A stretch of DNA of 64,000 nucleotides from QKMZ01 sp012965515 (GCA_937879965.1 CALFMP010000037.1:372001-436000), one strand, 5' to 3'; positions 9,472 to 18,926 are shown, counted from the stretch's first letter. Numbers and translations are program-made. Notes: generated by a model from the letters alone, not told the origin.

Positions 9472-10743
9472 CTACTTCGCAGGGAAGCCGAGTTGCGCGA
9501 TTGCTTCCGTCGCGGGAATTCGCTGGTCATGGCAATAGGTGAATGCCATAATCGCGCGTTCAAGTGGCAGCGCACCTTCTTGAACTAACGAAACAAGACT
9601 TTCAGAGGCCTGCACGGCTTCCCGTTCCATAATTCCGGACTCTGCAAGAATATCGCGGAGCAAGTACGAATCGGTAACTGCTGTCTTAATGGCTTTGCGC
9701 ATCAAATCAGCGTTTTCGTAATCAGTGATTCCGGCGTTCTCCATCACGCGATCGAGCAGGTCGCCATTTGTGATGCAACTTTCAATCAACTCAGTCAACC
9801 GACGGCGCGTCATGAAACCGGCGACTTTGAGAAATTCGAACAGTGTAAGTTCCTTATCGAGCGGATCGCTGGTTTGACCAAAACGCCCCCACGACAAGTC
9901 GAAGCTGACGCCGGTCGAATACATGTCTTTGACGACATTGACCGCCCGCTCCAAATCAATCTCTCCCGACCAAAGTTTCTGCTGCAGCTTCAATGCACCC
10001 AACAGCATTTCCGGAGAGATCCAATCCAAGTCGGTGAGAATCTCACCGAGCATTTTATTGTTCGCCCAGGACATTTCCAGCGCCGCATCGACATCTGATG
10101 TAGAGAGAACTTCAGCGGCGACGAACAGTTCACCAAGCTTGATCTTGTAAGTCTTATCTTTGTCCTTGCTCTTCAAGCCCTGCATGCGCATGCGGTCCAT
10201 GCGGAATGTCATCAGTCCTTCGCTTCGCGAAACCTGTCCTTTACGAATCTCATCTTGAATCTGCAGCGCACGTGCGGCAAGCGGTTCTGTAATCAGTCCG
10301 AAGAGAACCAGGACGCGACCGAGCGGCAAGCCAGTTGCGCCGCCCATCTTGAGTGCCCGTTCCAATTGCTCGTGTGAAATCTGCCCGCAATCAACTAACA
10401 GCTCGCCGAGACGATTGGTCGGGCGCTGCGGCTGGTGCAAGCCCTGCTCGTGAAGGACTTCGATGAGCGGCTTGTTTGATCTACGCGCTTGTTCAACACA
10501 GTCAAGTGCCTGCTCACGCGTTAAAACTCGATCTTTGACCAGGGACTGCACTTCGACTACGGCTCTGAGCGCTTCCTCCGAGAGGCGGTTGGACATAACC
10601 AACACGCGCCCAACCGGCATCTGTGTCTGAGAGGCGATCGTAAGCGCCTCTTGCAAATCAGAGGCACGAACGAGACCACTTAGGGCGAGAAGGCTTCCGA
10701 TACGCAAGTCGGCAGATTCTTCCGGCGGCGACGCCTGAGTCAT
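9472..10743 (-). CDS. protein with tandem GspE N-domain-like repeats, no ATPase
   Basis: The 423-residue protein contains several units of 60-75 residues resembling the small helical N-terminal domain of type II secretion/type IV pilus ATPases (pattern LGELL..G.I....L..AL....LGR.L...G.I). Examples start at about residues 11, 108 and 205, with more divergent copies at the C-terminal end. No Walker motifs follow, so it is not itself a motor. These modules bind c-di-GMP in MshE, but the binding residues could not be verified here. The open frame extends to 10923, but that part is Arg/Cys-rich and antisense-like and overlaps the upstream gene, so MTQASPP at 10743 was chosen. Confidence 0.75.
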   Translation of the reverse strand: MTQASPPEESADLRIGSLLALSGLVRASDLQEALTIASQTQMPVGRVLVMSNRLSEEALRAVVEVQSLVKDRVLTREQALDCVEQARRSNKPLIEVLHEQGLHQPQRPTNRLGELLVDCGQISHEQLERALKMGGATGLPLGRVLVLFGLITEPLAARALQIQDEIRKGQVSRSEGLMTFRMDRMRMQGLKSKDKDKTYKIKLGELFVAAEVLSTSDVDAALEMSWANNKMLGEILTDLDWISPEMLLGALKLQQKLWSGEIDLERAVNVVKDMYSTGVSFDLSWGRFGQTSDPLDKELTLFEFLKVAGFMTRRRLTELIESCITNGDLLDRVMENAGITDYENADLMRKAIKTAVTDSYLLRDILAESGIMEREAVQASESLVSLVQEGALPLERAIMAFTYCHDQRIPATEAIAQLGFPAK

Positions 10744-10849
10744 TTGACGACGGGTTCCTCGAGCGAAGGGACGTGAATTCACAATAGCACACAGGCACCC
10801 TGGCTGAAAGGATTTCCCAACCAGGTGTTGCGGCTCTTTACCCAAGCAC

Positions 10850-12439
10850 CTAGAGCTTTTGCAGCTCCGGGGCAGCGAGCCGAGCCATGAGCGGCGGCTT
10901 CTCTTGCGCTTCCGGCGCGACAACGTTCATCGACAACGCCCCTAAGCCCTTCACAGTCTCAGTTTCGACCCTCGTGATCCGCTCATTTATTGACGCGGCG
11001 GCAGAAATTATCCGCCCCTTAAAGCCCTCCGGGTCTCCCAATTTGTGAACGATTAAACCGACCGCCGGATGTTCGGAAATGACCTTCGAGTAGAGCACAC
11101 CGCCCGAACGTTTCCACTTCAACTCCAAAACTGCCGTATGGCAACCACAGCCCAACTTATCGAAGTAGGCTCGCGAACATGCCAAGGTAATTGCATCATC
11201 AAAGGCAGAAGGCGAAGCGCCACTGCGCTGGGCTTCACCAAAAAGGCTTTTCAAATTGCGTCGAGCCATTGCCGCTGGATTGTTGCTGTAAGCGCGAAGC
11301 CGCCCACGGCAATATTGAACCAATTCGTTCTTTGGCTCCGTGCGCGCGAGTTCTTCAATCATGGCTGCCGCTTCATCGCTCCTACCTTGCAAAGCAAGTA
11401 CCCCGGCATGGGCGAAGCGATAACGCCAGGCTTTCACATGTATTTCTTCTGCAAACTTGAGCGCTCTTTCTGCCAAATCAAGCCATCCTCTTCCACCACT
11501 TGGACTTGCGGCTGTCTTCGATTTGGCAAAGTTGTTCAAATAGATGCCGGCCAGCTGCGCGTACAGATCTCCATCGTTGTGAACGCTCTTCATTGCCTGT
11601 CGCAAAATCTGATCTTCTGCTTCAGAGTCGTTCGATGCAGAAACGAGCTTCGCAGCAACAAGATAAATCCGACCATCCTTAGGCGCGCTATTCAAGACCT
11701 TCTTCTGAATGCTCAGCGCGAGCTTCTCATCATTATCGCTTGCGGCAGCCATATATAAGAGAGACAAAGCACGCGAGTTTCCAGAACTTGCAAAATCGCG
11801 AAGCATCTCTTTTGCCCTGTGTGGCTGATCGATTTCTATTGCAGTGTTCGCGACTTCAATCAATGTCAGCGGAAATTTTCTCGCCTGCAATGACAATGCA
11901 TCAAGCTGATTAACCGCTTCTTGCGAACGTCCAGCAAGGGCAAGCGACTGCAAATATCCCAGCCTAGCCTGTACATCGGTAGGTGTGCTCTTGAGGAGCT
12001 TCTCGTACTCAACGATTGCAGACTTCGGATCACCGGTAGATTGCAGCATCACTGCAACGTTGAATCGAAGCTTAGTATTATCCGGGTCCAGCTTCAGTGC
12101 AGTGCGGCACTCCTTTATTGCCCGCTCTACAAAGCCAGATGCCCACAACAGGCGCGCATACTCGCCCTGGTAAATGACATTGGCTGGCGCAAGGTGTGCA
12201 GCCTGCTGCTCATACTCCATAGCAGAGCGCAGGTTGCCCAATTTTTCAGCGTTTCTTGCATTAACGTGAAGCCTCGCGGCAGCAGGACTTTCGGCTGCCG
12301 CAAAGACCAAATCGGACAGAACCGAAACAGGGCAAATTATCAATCCCAGCACGCCAATCAGAGCGGCCGAAAAAACACGCCCTCGCCTCGTGCCGGGACA
12401 GGTAAAATGGGCTTGCAGCTGGGTAAAACTAAATGCCAT
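10850..12439 (-). CDS. membrane-anchored or exported TPR protein
   Basis: The 529-residue protein has an N-terminal hydrophobic segment (about 26-48) that acts as a signal or anchor. It is followed by several tetratricopeptide repeats, for example AIKECRTALKLDPDNTKLRFNVAVML and the following EYEKLLKSTP unit, to about residue 380. A C-terminal region (about 400-529) contains LKWKRSGGVLYSK and may be a separate beta domain. It is the first gene of a leftward set. Its start overlaps the divergent gene at 12433 by 7 bases, so one of the two starts may be wrong. Confidence 0.85.
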   Translation of the reverse strand: MAFSFTQLQAHFTCPGTRRGRVFSAALIGVLGLIICPVSVLSDLVFAAAESPAAARLHVNARNAEKLGNLRSAMEYEQQAAHLAPANVIYQGEYARLLWASGFVERAIKECRTALKLDPDNTKLRFNVAVMLQSTGDPKSAIVEYEKLLKSTPTDVQARLGYLQSLALAGRSQEAVNQLDALSLQARKFPLTLIEVANTAIEIDQPHRAKEMLRDFASSGNSRALSLLYMAAASDNDEKLALSIQKKVLNSAPKDGRIYLVAAKLVSASNDSEAEDQILRQAMKSVHNDGDLYAQLAGIYLNNFAKSKTAASPSGGRGWLDLAERALKFAEEIHVKAWRYRFAHAGVLALQGRSDEAAAMIEELARTEPKNELVQYCRGRLRAYSNNPAAMARRNLKSLFGEAQRSGASPSAFDDAITLACSRAYFDKLGCGCHTAVLELKWKRSGGVLYSKVISEHPAVGLIVHKLGDPEGFKGRIISAAASINERITRVETETVKGLGALSMNVVAPEAQEKPPLMARLAAPELQKL

Positions 12440-13107
12440 TGATCAATAGAATTGCAGATTTAGCGCAACTATATCAAGAAGCCGGCCGCTTTGATGAAGC
12501 AAGCACGCTCAGAGATTACATTTCCAGAAACAGCAAAGAGGTTCCCCACAGCTTCGAGGTTCCGAAAGAACCCGTAAAAACAACGAAGTGGCGTGTTTTT
12601 CTCAGTGCAGGCATCGCTGCTTACATATTCTCACTTTGTCTAATGTTATTGCCGTCATGGGCACCCAGAGATCTACTGATTCAGCCAGTGCAACCATTCC
12701 TCGGCGCTTTCGGATTATGGCAGGCGTGGAATGTTTTTTCGCCGGAGATTCGAAAGGAAAATTACCATCTCTATGCACTAGTCAATTTCAGAGACGGCAG
12801 CATGTCGGTGTGGGAATTTCCAAGGCAAGAAAGCAAAACTGGAATTGAACAACTGCGTGCGCATCGTTTTCGCAAATGGGCGCAAGATCGCGTAAAAAAC
12901 AATACATTCGGGCTGGTAATGCCGGACACCGCACGGTACCTGGCGAGAGTTCACAACGACAAAAGCAATCCACCGGTATCAATTACGATATCAATGCTTT
13001 CGTCGAATATTCCCGAGCCCAAAACCGGTGCTCAAGATCCTTTGCCACCACATGTGAAGCCAACCACTTTATTCACCTACAAAGTCTTGGAGAGTGACCT
13101 GAAATGA
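12433..13107 (+). CDS. single-pass partner protein of the HTTM protein
   Basis: The 224-residue product has a TPR-like helix pair at the start (LAQLYQEAGRFDEAS), one transmembrane segment (about 56-78), then a domain with GLWQAWNVFSPE and RFRKWAQDR. Proteins with this FSP-type domain commonly accompany HTTM membrane proteins (family knowledge). Its stop overlaps the next start as ATGA, giving translational coupling. An in-frame TAA stands directly before the ATG, so this is the first possible ATG. No ribosome-binding site is evident. Confidence 0.8.
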   Translation: MPLINRIADLAQLYQEAGRFDEASTLRDYISRNSKEVPHSFEVPKEPVKTTKWRVFLSAGIAAYIFSLCLMLLPSWAPRDLLIQPVQPFLGAFGLWQAWNVFSPEIRKENYHLYALVNFRDGSMSVWEFPRQESKTGIEQLRAHRFRKWAQDRVKNNTFGLVMPDTARYLARVHNDKSNPPVSITISMLSSNIPEPKTGAQDPLPPHVKPTTLFTYKVLESDLK

Positions 13108-14294
13108 CCCTCAAAGCGCTGTGGCAAGGCTGGCTCAAATTCTGGTTTGAACCCATCTCACCGATGCCCATGGCTCTATACAGAATTGTATACGGATTGA
13201 TTGTGCTCTGGTTCGGATTTCTCCTCGCACCAGATCTACTCTTTTGGTTCGGACCAGAAAGCCCGGTATCAAGTCCGGTATCACGCGAGTGGCCCAGTGA
13301 AATACTGCTGGACCCATTAATCATCTTCCCCATGTCAAATGCGACCATACAGATCGCTTTTGTGATTCTGATGATATCTGCGTTTACGCTTACCATTGGA
13401 CTATTCACTCGCGTTAGTGCACTGCTAGTTTTTCTTGGCATCGTTTCATTCCACCACCACAACTGGTTGATACTAAACAGCGGCGACACCATCATGCGTA
13501 TCTCTGCGATTTACCTGGCCGTATCAAATTGCGGAGATGCGCTCTCGGTAGATCGCCTGATCAAAACCTACACAAGCGGTGGAAAGGAAGCAAGAAGCCC
13601 TCAGGCAAAAGCACCATGGGCACAGCGTCTTATGCAGATTCAGCTGACACTTCTCTACTGTCAAGCATTCTTCTCAAAAATTGCCGGCGAAATGTGGGTC
13701 AACGGCACCGCACTTTATTACACAACTCGACTCGAAGACTTCAGAAGATTCTATTTCGCACCGATTGCAGAGAATATAGAGATTTTGAAGCTTCTTACGT
13801 GGTCAACACTGGCGATAGAATTTTCTCTCTTTACCATAATTTGGCTCAAAGACCTGCGATACATCGTCCTGGCAGCAGGATTGCTTTTGCACATCTCAAT
13901 CGATCTTTCGATGAACCTGCCGACTTTCCAATGGTTGATGATGGCGGCGTTCATTCCATTCATCTATCCGGAGGATCTGGAAAAGGTCGCAGGCAAAATC
14001 AGGCGGCTTGCAGATCGTTTCTTCGGACCACCAAAACTCTTAGTCTATGACGGCACACAGAAAGCTGCCGCTATCAAGGCAGAATTAATCGCGCATTTGG
14101 ATTTTCTCAAACGCAAATCAATCGTATGCGCCACAGAAGCCGGTGCGTTAGAAAGATGGAAAGAACTTTTGTCCGAGCCAGAAACTGCCAACAAAATTGA
14201 AATCTACGGGTCCTCGTTGTTGCCGCCCGGCGGAGGTGGGGGTGGCGGCGGTGGAGGGGGCGGCGGTGGAGGCGGCGGTGGCGGCGGCGCTTGA
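13104..14294 (+). CDS. HTTM (VKGC-like) membrane protein with degenerate tail
   Basis: The 396-residue protein has about seven hydrophobic helices in its first 295 residues and the arrangement of HTTM domains related to vitamin-K gamma-carboxylase, including FHHHNWLILNSGD and LLYCQAFFSKI. After the membrane part, LLVYDG (about 313) resembles the start of a DCC/DUF393 thiol-oxidoreductase domain often fused to HTTM, but the CxxC cysteines are missing (YDGTQKAAA). The last 25 residues are nearly all Gly and are encoded antisense to the poly-Pro tail of the convergent TadE gene. This suggests the original C-terminus was lost. The activity is unknown. Confidence 0.82.
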   Translation: MTLKALWQGWLKFWFEPISPMPMALYRIVYGLIVLWFGFLLAPDLLFWFGPESPVSSPVSREWPSEILLDPLIIFPMSNATIQIAFVILMISAFTLTIGLFTRVSALLVFLGIVSFHHHNWLILNSGDTIMRISAIYLAVSNCGDALSVDRLIKTYTSGGKEARSPQAKAPWAQRLMQIQLTLLYCQAFFSKIAGEMWVNGTALYYTTRLEDFRRFYFAPIAENIEILKLLTWSTLAIEFSLFTIIWLKDLRYIVLAAGLLLHISIDLSMNLPTFQWLMMAAFIPFIYPEDLEKVAGKIRRLADRFFGPPKLLVYDGTQKAAAIKAELIAHLDFLKRKSIVCATEAGALERWKELLSEPETANKIEIYGSSLLPPGGGGGGGGGGGGGGGGGGGGA

Positions 14295-14923
14295 GGCTGC
14301 TGTTGAGGCTGCGGGTTTGGCGATGGATTCGGACTTGGAGAAGGATCGAAGCATGGCGGGATATCATCCTTGCACTCGCCGGGAACTGCCGGCGTCGAAC
14401 TTCCAACGTTGAAAGTATGATCCGGGTCGAAAGAATCTTCCGGCACAGAAGCCTGGAGATTCAAGATTGGATACAAGTAACTGCTGCGGTAGCGAAGCGA
14501 GCCGTCTTCACCCCGGAACTCAGCGCCGAAGAAAAATATTTGCGCCGGAATCTTGATTGTAATTTCAGTGGTGACAAAGACAGTCGGTTGATTGTTTGGG
14601 TCTAACGGATTCGCATTACCGTAAGTCGGCGGCAGTCCGTTGTATTTGAAATCTACGATTTTCAAGTCGCGAACAAAAAAACCGTCTATACGCTGGTGAG
14701 TCGTCAGCGCCCCGTTCGCTGCAGTGCGAGCCTTGTCCGGCGGAGCCAATCCGGCGGCCCGAGCAGCATCGCGACAGGCTTCGTTATTCGTGGCATTAGC
14801 GACTACAAGAACCGCAATATCAACCACAAGAAGCGTCAACACCACAAAGAAAAACGCACTAGCTGCCAGCTCTACGGCTGACACCCCAGTTGTTCTTCTG
14901 CGTGTTCTCATCTTCATCGGCAT
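14204..14923 (-). CDS. TadE-like pseudopilin with poly-proline C-terminus
   Basis: The product is about 239 residues. Near the N-terminus, GVSAVELA followed by a hydrophobic helix (about 12-40) is the TadE-type pseudopilin signature of Tad (Flp) pilus systems. A periplasmic region follows, ending in a Ser/Pro/Asn/Gln-rich stretch and about 20 consecutive prolines before GGNNEDP. The stop of the upstream VWA gene overlaps this start as TGATG, so translation is coupled. The GTG just upstream of the ATG is less likely. The Pro tail is antisense to the end of the HTTM gene. Confidence 0.85.
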   Translation of the reverse strand: MPMKMRTRRRTTGVSAVELAASAFFFVVLTLLVVDIAVLVVANATNNEACRDAARAAGLAPPDKARTAANGALTTHQRIDGFFVRDLKIVDFKYNGLPPTYGNANPLDPNNQPTVFVTTEITIKIPAQIFFFGAEFRGEDGSLRYRSSYLYPILNLQASVPEDSFDPDHTFNVGSSTPAVPGECKDDIPPCFDPSPSPNPSPNPQPQQQPQAPPPPPPPPPPPPPPPPPPPPGGNNEDP

Positions 14924-17193
14924 CACTCAATCAACTGAACCAAGCTGCGTGCAACCTGGAGAAAGGCCTGACTGATTGCATTTACCTGACCGCCGCCAGG
15001 GGCGATAATCGAATTGCGGTTGACCGGAAAGAAGCGTGCACCATTGCCGGACAATGTAGCAAGTCCTTCGGCTGCGGGTGTTTGCTCGTCGCCAAGAAAC
15101 GGTCTTTGCAATGCTTCTACCGGCGCATTCTGCGCAACTCCAACTGTAAAAATTGGAATCTGTCTTTCATTTGCACGCCTGGCAAACTCTCGCGATTGCG
15201 AGTAACCGAGTGACGTAGAAGGATTACCGTTCACATCGCGAGTGGCCACACCGTCGGTAATGAGGATAATTACCTGACGTGCAAAAACTTTGCGTGGACT
15301 CTTGTCGAGCATATCGAGCGCTTGCTTCAACGATGCTGCGGTGTTGGTCGCGCGCAGAGCAATGAGATAAGTTTCGAAAGCCTCGTTGATTGTGAGATCC
15401 GGCTTCGAAGAATCAGTGGGATCAGGAATCAAGTCTTTGTCGGGATCTTTGAGAGTTGCCAGATCCATGTACAAGATGGGCCGCTTGAGCGGACCGGAGG
15501 GTCCGGGGAATGTACTGTTGATGTCGTACGCACAATTAGGAACGTCCGGATCTTTGCTGGCGATATCGGGAATTGGCTTTTCAGTAAAACCGGGCGGTGA
15601 ACTCAAAGTTTCATAAGAGACCAGACCGAAGCGAACATCGGATCCGGCACCCTGAAGTGCTTGGTAGAAGTTTTCCAAAGCATCCACTGTCGCTGCAGCT
15701 GGTTGGCAAAACTTACTTGCCAGTTCCAAATACGCTTGCTGATATCCGGTCTGCCCTTGCGACGGCAACTGACCAAGCTCGATCGCTTTCTTGAAGAGGT
15801 TGTCTTGCAGCTGCTGGAAACGCTGCGGTTCGAGATTGCCTCGCGACGCTTCCACAAGATAACCAAGTCCATCAAAGGAATATGTTTGTCCTTTGTACGG
15901 ATTGCGTTTTTTCGTATAGCTGAATCGTGACCCTGGACCCAGAGGCATCGGTCCGATGGTTCCAAAAATCGGCTGGGGCTTCGAATTCACCTGCTGGTCG
16001 CAATGAACAACAATGTCGGTCATGCCCTCAGGCTCATTCGGACAGGCACAAACATAATTCGAGGGTGCACTGGGCGGAACAGGCACACCGCCACTGGTGG
16101 CACAATCGAGCCCACCAGATCCGGAAACGGCGTTTCGATCTCCGGTCTCCTGGAAGTATCTCTCATTGCAATTGAAGGTTGGAAGTCGCGGATTGGCAGC
16201 ATTCATGCGCAACTTCGTGTAATTGACGACATTCAAATTCTGAGGAAATAAACAATTGATCGTAGAACCGTTAGGCTCGAGCGGAGTAAACACGCAATCG
16301 GCAAGAGTTCCGTATTGAAGCTGAGACCAATCAAGTCTTCCTTTGGAAAGCGCCAATGTTTTACGCAGATTCAAATACTCATTGAACTGATTTACCAGGC
16401 TTGAGCGGCGAGTATCGCACTCGGCTCTCGTATATCCCGGGCTGCGCAAAAACCTGTCAAAATCATCACGAGCAGCCTTGTACTGCAGCCACGCAGCTTC
16501 GATCTGACTGCGCTCCGGTTCGGGCACCGTCCACTTTCTATTGACCATCGAGACGCGCGTCGAATCGTCCATCGATCCCGAGATGTCAAAGCACATCACC
16601 ACGTCGAGAATTGGAACACCAGCAGTCGACTTGCTGTAGAGCGGCACCAAATTATTGAGTTGCAAAAATCTGCCGAAGGCAGGCTTTCCAGTAAACAGAG
16701 CGGTAAATCTGATCGCTTTTGCATCTGAGCTATCCGGCTCTACGACTTGAAAGTTGGCAGGATTGATCGCTTCAACTTTGAATTGGCAATACCCAGCTTG
16801 GCTGCCTATCTGCAATCTGCCACCACGCCCAACATTGACGGCTGTCGTCAATGTACTGCCGAGAATGATGTTGAGCTGTCCGCCCGTGTTTGCAAAAGTG
16901 CTTTTGAAGGCGTTTTCCGCAGCCTTCTCTGCTTCTTCAAAGCGCCGCAAACGATCGGTGGGCTTTTGAAATCTGGATGTTACGAGCATTGCGGCGCCCG
17001 CGAGAGCAGCCGAGTCTGTATTGGCTTCCAGCTGTTGCACGCCCGCCTGATATCGCGCAATTTCAAATGAGAAGATGCCGATAATCGGTATCAGAATAAG
17101 TCCGATGAGCGCGCTAAGCGCAATAACACCCTGACCGAGAGGAGAGCGCGAGCTTAGCCTTCTGTCGATTTTTGTTTTAGTAAATCGCGTCAT
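14923..17193 (-). CDS. TadG-like pilus assembly protein with VWA domain
   Basis: The 756-residue protein starts with a Tad-type hydrophobic helix (LGQGVIALSALIGLILIPI) and QLEANTDSAALAGA, as in TadG/Flp-associated proteins. A von Willebrand A domain begins at about residue 195 with the MIDAS motif FDISGSM and ends with VIILITDGVATRD, where the final metal-site region lies. Between these, several hundred residues are inserted, so the VWA unit is much larger than usual. It is predicted to be membrane-anchored with most of the protein outside. The ORF extends to 17292, but MTRFTKTK at 17193 was preferred. It is coupled to the TadE gene. Confidence 0.87.
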   Translation of the reverse strand: MTRFTKTKIDRRLSSRSPLGQGVIALSALIGLILIPIIGIFSFEIARYQAGVQQLEANTDSAALAGAAMLVTSRFQKPTDRLRRFEEAEKAAENAFKSTFANTGGQLNIILGSTLTTAVNVGRGGRLQIGSQAGYCQFKVEAINPANFQVVEPDSSDAKAIRFTALFTGKPAFGRFLQLNNLVPLYSKSTAGVPILDVVMCFDISGSMDDSTRVSMVNRKWTVPEPERSQIEAAWLQYKAARDDFDRFLRSPGYTRAECDTRRSSLVNQFNEYLNLRKTLALSKGRLDWSQLQYGTLADCVFTPLEPNGSTINCLFPQNLNVVNYTKLRMNAANPRLPTFNCNERYFQETGDRNAVSGSGGLDCATSGGVPVPPSAPSNYVCACPNEPEGMTDIVVHCDQQVNSKPQPIFGTIGPMPLGPGSRFSYTKKRNPYKGQTYSFDGLGYLVEASRGNLEPQRFQQLQDNLFKKAIELGQLPSQGQTGYQQAYLELASKFCQPAAATVDALENFYQALQGAGSDVRFGLVSYETLSSPPGFTEKPIPDIASKDPDVPNCAYDINSTFPGPSGPLKRPILYMDLATLKDPDKDLIPDPTDSSKPDLTINEAFETYLIALRATNTAASLKQALDMLDKSPRKVFARQVIILITDGVATRDVNGNPSTSLGYSQSREFARRANERQIPIFTVGVAQNAPVEALQRPFLGDEQTPAAEGLATLSGNGARFFPVNRNSIIAPGGGQVNAISQAFLQVARSLVQLIE

Positions 17194-17375
17194 CGTCACA
17201 CAATTGCTCTTGTGATGAACTCTTGCTACTGGACTCCGTGATACCAGGCTATAGTAAATGAGACGCGTGACAAATTCGGGTATTTTTTCCATACTCGCTG
17301 AGCTTTAATCTAACTGTTGAAGATGAGACTGTCAACGACGAGACACAATATCGCGCTCGCGTGGTAAGTGATGGT

Positions 17376-18134
17376 ATGAAAAAGCTGCTTACCACAAAGA
17401 CAGTCTTTCTTTTGTTTTTCGCTTGCGTACTCTGCTGGATTGCAGCAGTCAGTATTGAACGATCCATGCGCATATCCGGTCAGTCAAAAGAGCAGGGACT
17501 GGGCGCTCAGAAAGCCAGACTGCAAGAACAGATTGAAAAACAAAAAGCGGAGCTTGCCGCTCTTTCGGCGCCCGAAACCGCGGACGACCGCTTGAATAAA
17601 GCGACAAAGATGGAAGAGCTGGCGATGTTATTGTGGCAAGACCAAAATTTCAAAGAAGCGCTGGCAGTTTTAACCAAGGCACTCTCTCTCGAAAAAGAAA
17701 GTGGTGCAGGTAAAGACAGAATTATCGCTACGCTCAACCAGATCGCCACAGTTTGCCGCGACAGCAATAAGTATGAAGACATGCGCATCGCATTGCGGCA
17801 AATTCAAACGCTGAACGAGCACGATCCAGCTACCACGGCAGAAGTGCGAATTCGCGACAAACAAAATATGGCGTCATGCAATTTTCTTTTAGCCGTACAG
17901 GAAGCAGACCCCACAAAAAGACGCCAGCAACTAGAGCTGACGCAAATCACAATGAGAGATCTGAAAGCTGAATTGCTGAAGGAACGGTCTGTCGACGGTT
18001 TGAGTCCGAGTGAAAAGTCATTGCTTGCCACCATTGACGAAAACCTCTCGTCTGTGTTTGACGAGCTTGGTGATGCCGCGGCGGCAAAGCCTCTTAAAGA
18101 CGAAGCGCAGACCTTGAGGTCTGCGAGTCGTTGA
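17376..18134 (+). CDS. single-pass TPR/coiled-coil protein
   Basis: The 252-residue protein has one N-terminal membrane segment (KTVFLLFFACVLCWIAAV), then a short charged coiled coil (about 33-60) and TPR-like helices (WQDQNFKEALAVLTKALSLEKE). The rest is helical. It stands alone on the plus strand between the leftward Tad-like genes and is divergent from the VWA gene. ATG at 17376 was chosen over GTG at 17361. The function is unknown; it may be an envelope scaffold. Confidence 0.8.
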   Translation: MKKLLTTKTVFLLFFACVLCWIAAVSIERSMRISGQSKEQGLGAQKARLQEQIEKQKAELAALSAPETADDRLNKATKMEELAMLLWQDQNFKEALAVLTKALSLEKESGAGKDRIIATLNQIATVCRDSNKYEDMRIALRQIQTLNEHDPATTAEVRIRDKQNMASCNFLLAVQEADPTKRRQQLELTQITMRDLKAELLKERSVDGLSPSEKSLLATIDENLSSVFDELGDAAAAKPLKDEAQTLRSASR

Positions 18135-18190
18135 TCGTCTTCCTAAAATTTCGTGCTTACAGTTTCACTCTGGCTTGTTTAGCGAATTGA

Positions 18191-18739
18191 TTACATTTGA
18201 AGACCTTTGGGATTTTCGAAAACTTCGCGAGCATGTGTTTGGATAGTAAGCGGTCTGGTCAAGCCAGGGATGTCGCCGAGCAATCCGCCATTGTAGGTAA
18301 GAAGCGGTTCGGCGGTAGCCTGCAATTCGACCTCGAGGTAATAGACGTTGCCGTACATATTGCCGCCGGAGAGCGGAGCGTATACAGGACCGGTTTTGAC
18401 GCCAGTGGTGTTGTTAACGGTGACGATACCGGAGCGAACCGACTGAACTTTAACTCCGGTGAAAGCATTCATGTAGCGTTGAACGGTTTGTTCGGCAACG
18501 GTAATTGCAGGTGTATTGTTGGCGAGCTGAACAGGAGCTGCCTGTTCGTAGGTCAAGGATTTGCTGGCTCTGTGAGCGGCTTCCTTGCAAGAGTTGATGA
18601 TGAAGTAAGAGCGAATGCCGATTGCGCCAAGATTGATGAGCGGGAATGCCAGGAAGATAAACAAAACCATCAAAATCATCGGAGATTCAGCGATAGTTGT
18701 GCCCTTGTTGCTTCTTACTTTGGCTTGGCGCTTTGTCAT
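18191..18739 (-). CDS. second TadE-like pseudopilin
   Basis: The 182-residue protein has a short basic start, then KGTTIAESPMILMVLFIFLAFPLINLG. This is a TadE-type segment in which the usual G..AVE is replaced by G.TIAES. A helix with NSCKEAAHRAS follows, then a beta-rich periplasmic part. It is preceded by an AAGGTGAT ribosome-binding site. It belongs to the same pilus-like system as the VWA/TadE pair, with one plus-strand gene between them. Confidence 0.82.
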   Translation of the reverse strand: MTKRQAKVRSNKGTTIAESPMILMVLFIFLAFPLINLGAIGIRSYFIINSCKEAAHRASKSLTYEQAAPVQLANNTPAITVAEQTVQRYMNAFTGVKVQSVRSGIVTVNNTTGVKTGPVYAPLSGGNMYGNVYYLEVELQATAEPLLTYNGGLLGDIPGLTRPLTIQTHAREVFENPKGLQM

Positions 18740-18926
18740 TGCTTATCACCTTGGGGAGTGGGTGGTGCAGGGGGTCGATGAATGCATCCTACGGACGGAT
18801 CGTGACAAAGTCCGGATCATTTCGTGACACATTCGTGGCACGGAAGCCTTTTTGCCTGCGAGCTACAGTTCGGCGTCCCCCTCGAGGGGGATGCAAGACA
18901 GCCGCACAGTTAATAAACAAAAGGAA

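Noticed and set aside
10744..10923. N-terminal extension of the GspE-N-repeat protein
   Set aside because: Arg/Ser/Cys-rich, overlaps the upstream TPR gene end; the ATG at 10743 starts the folded part.
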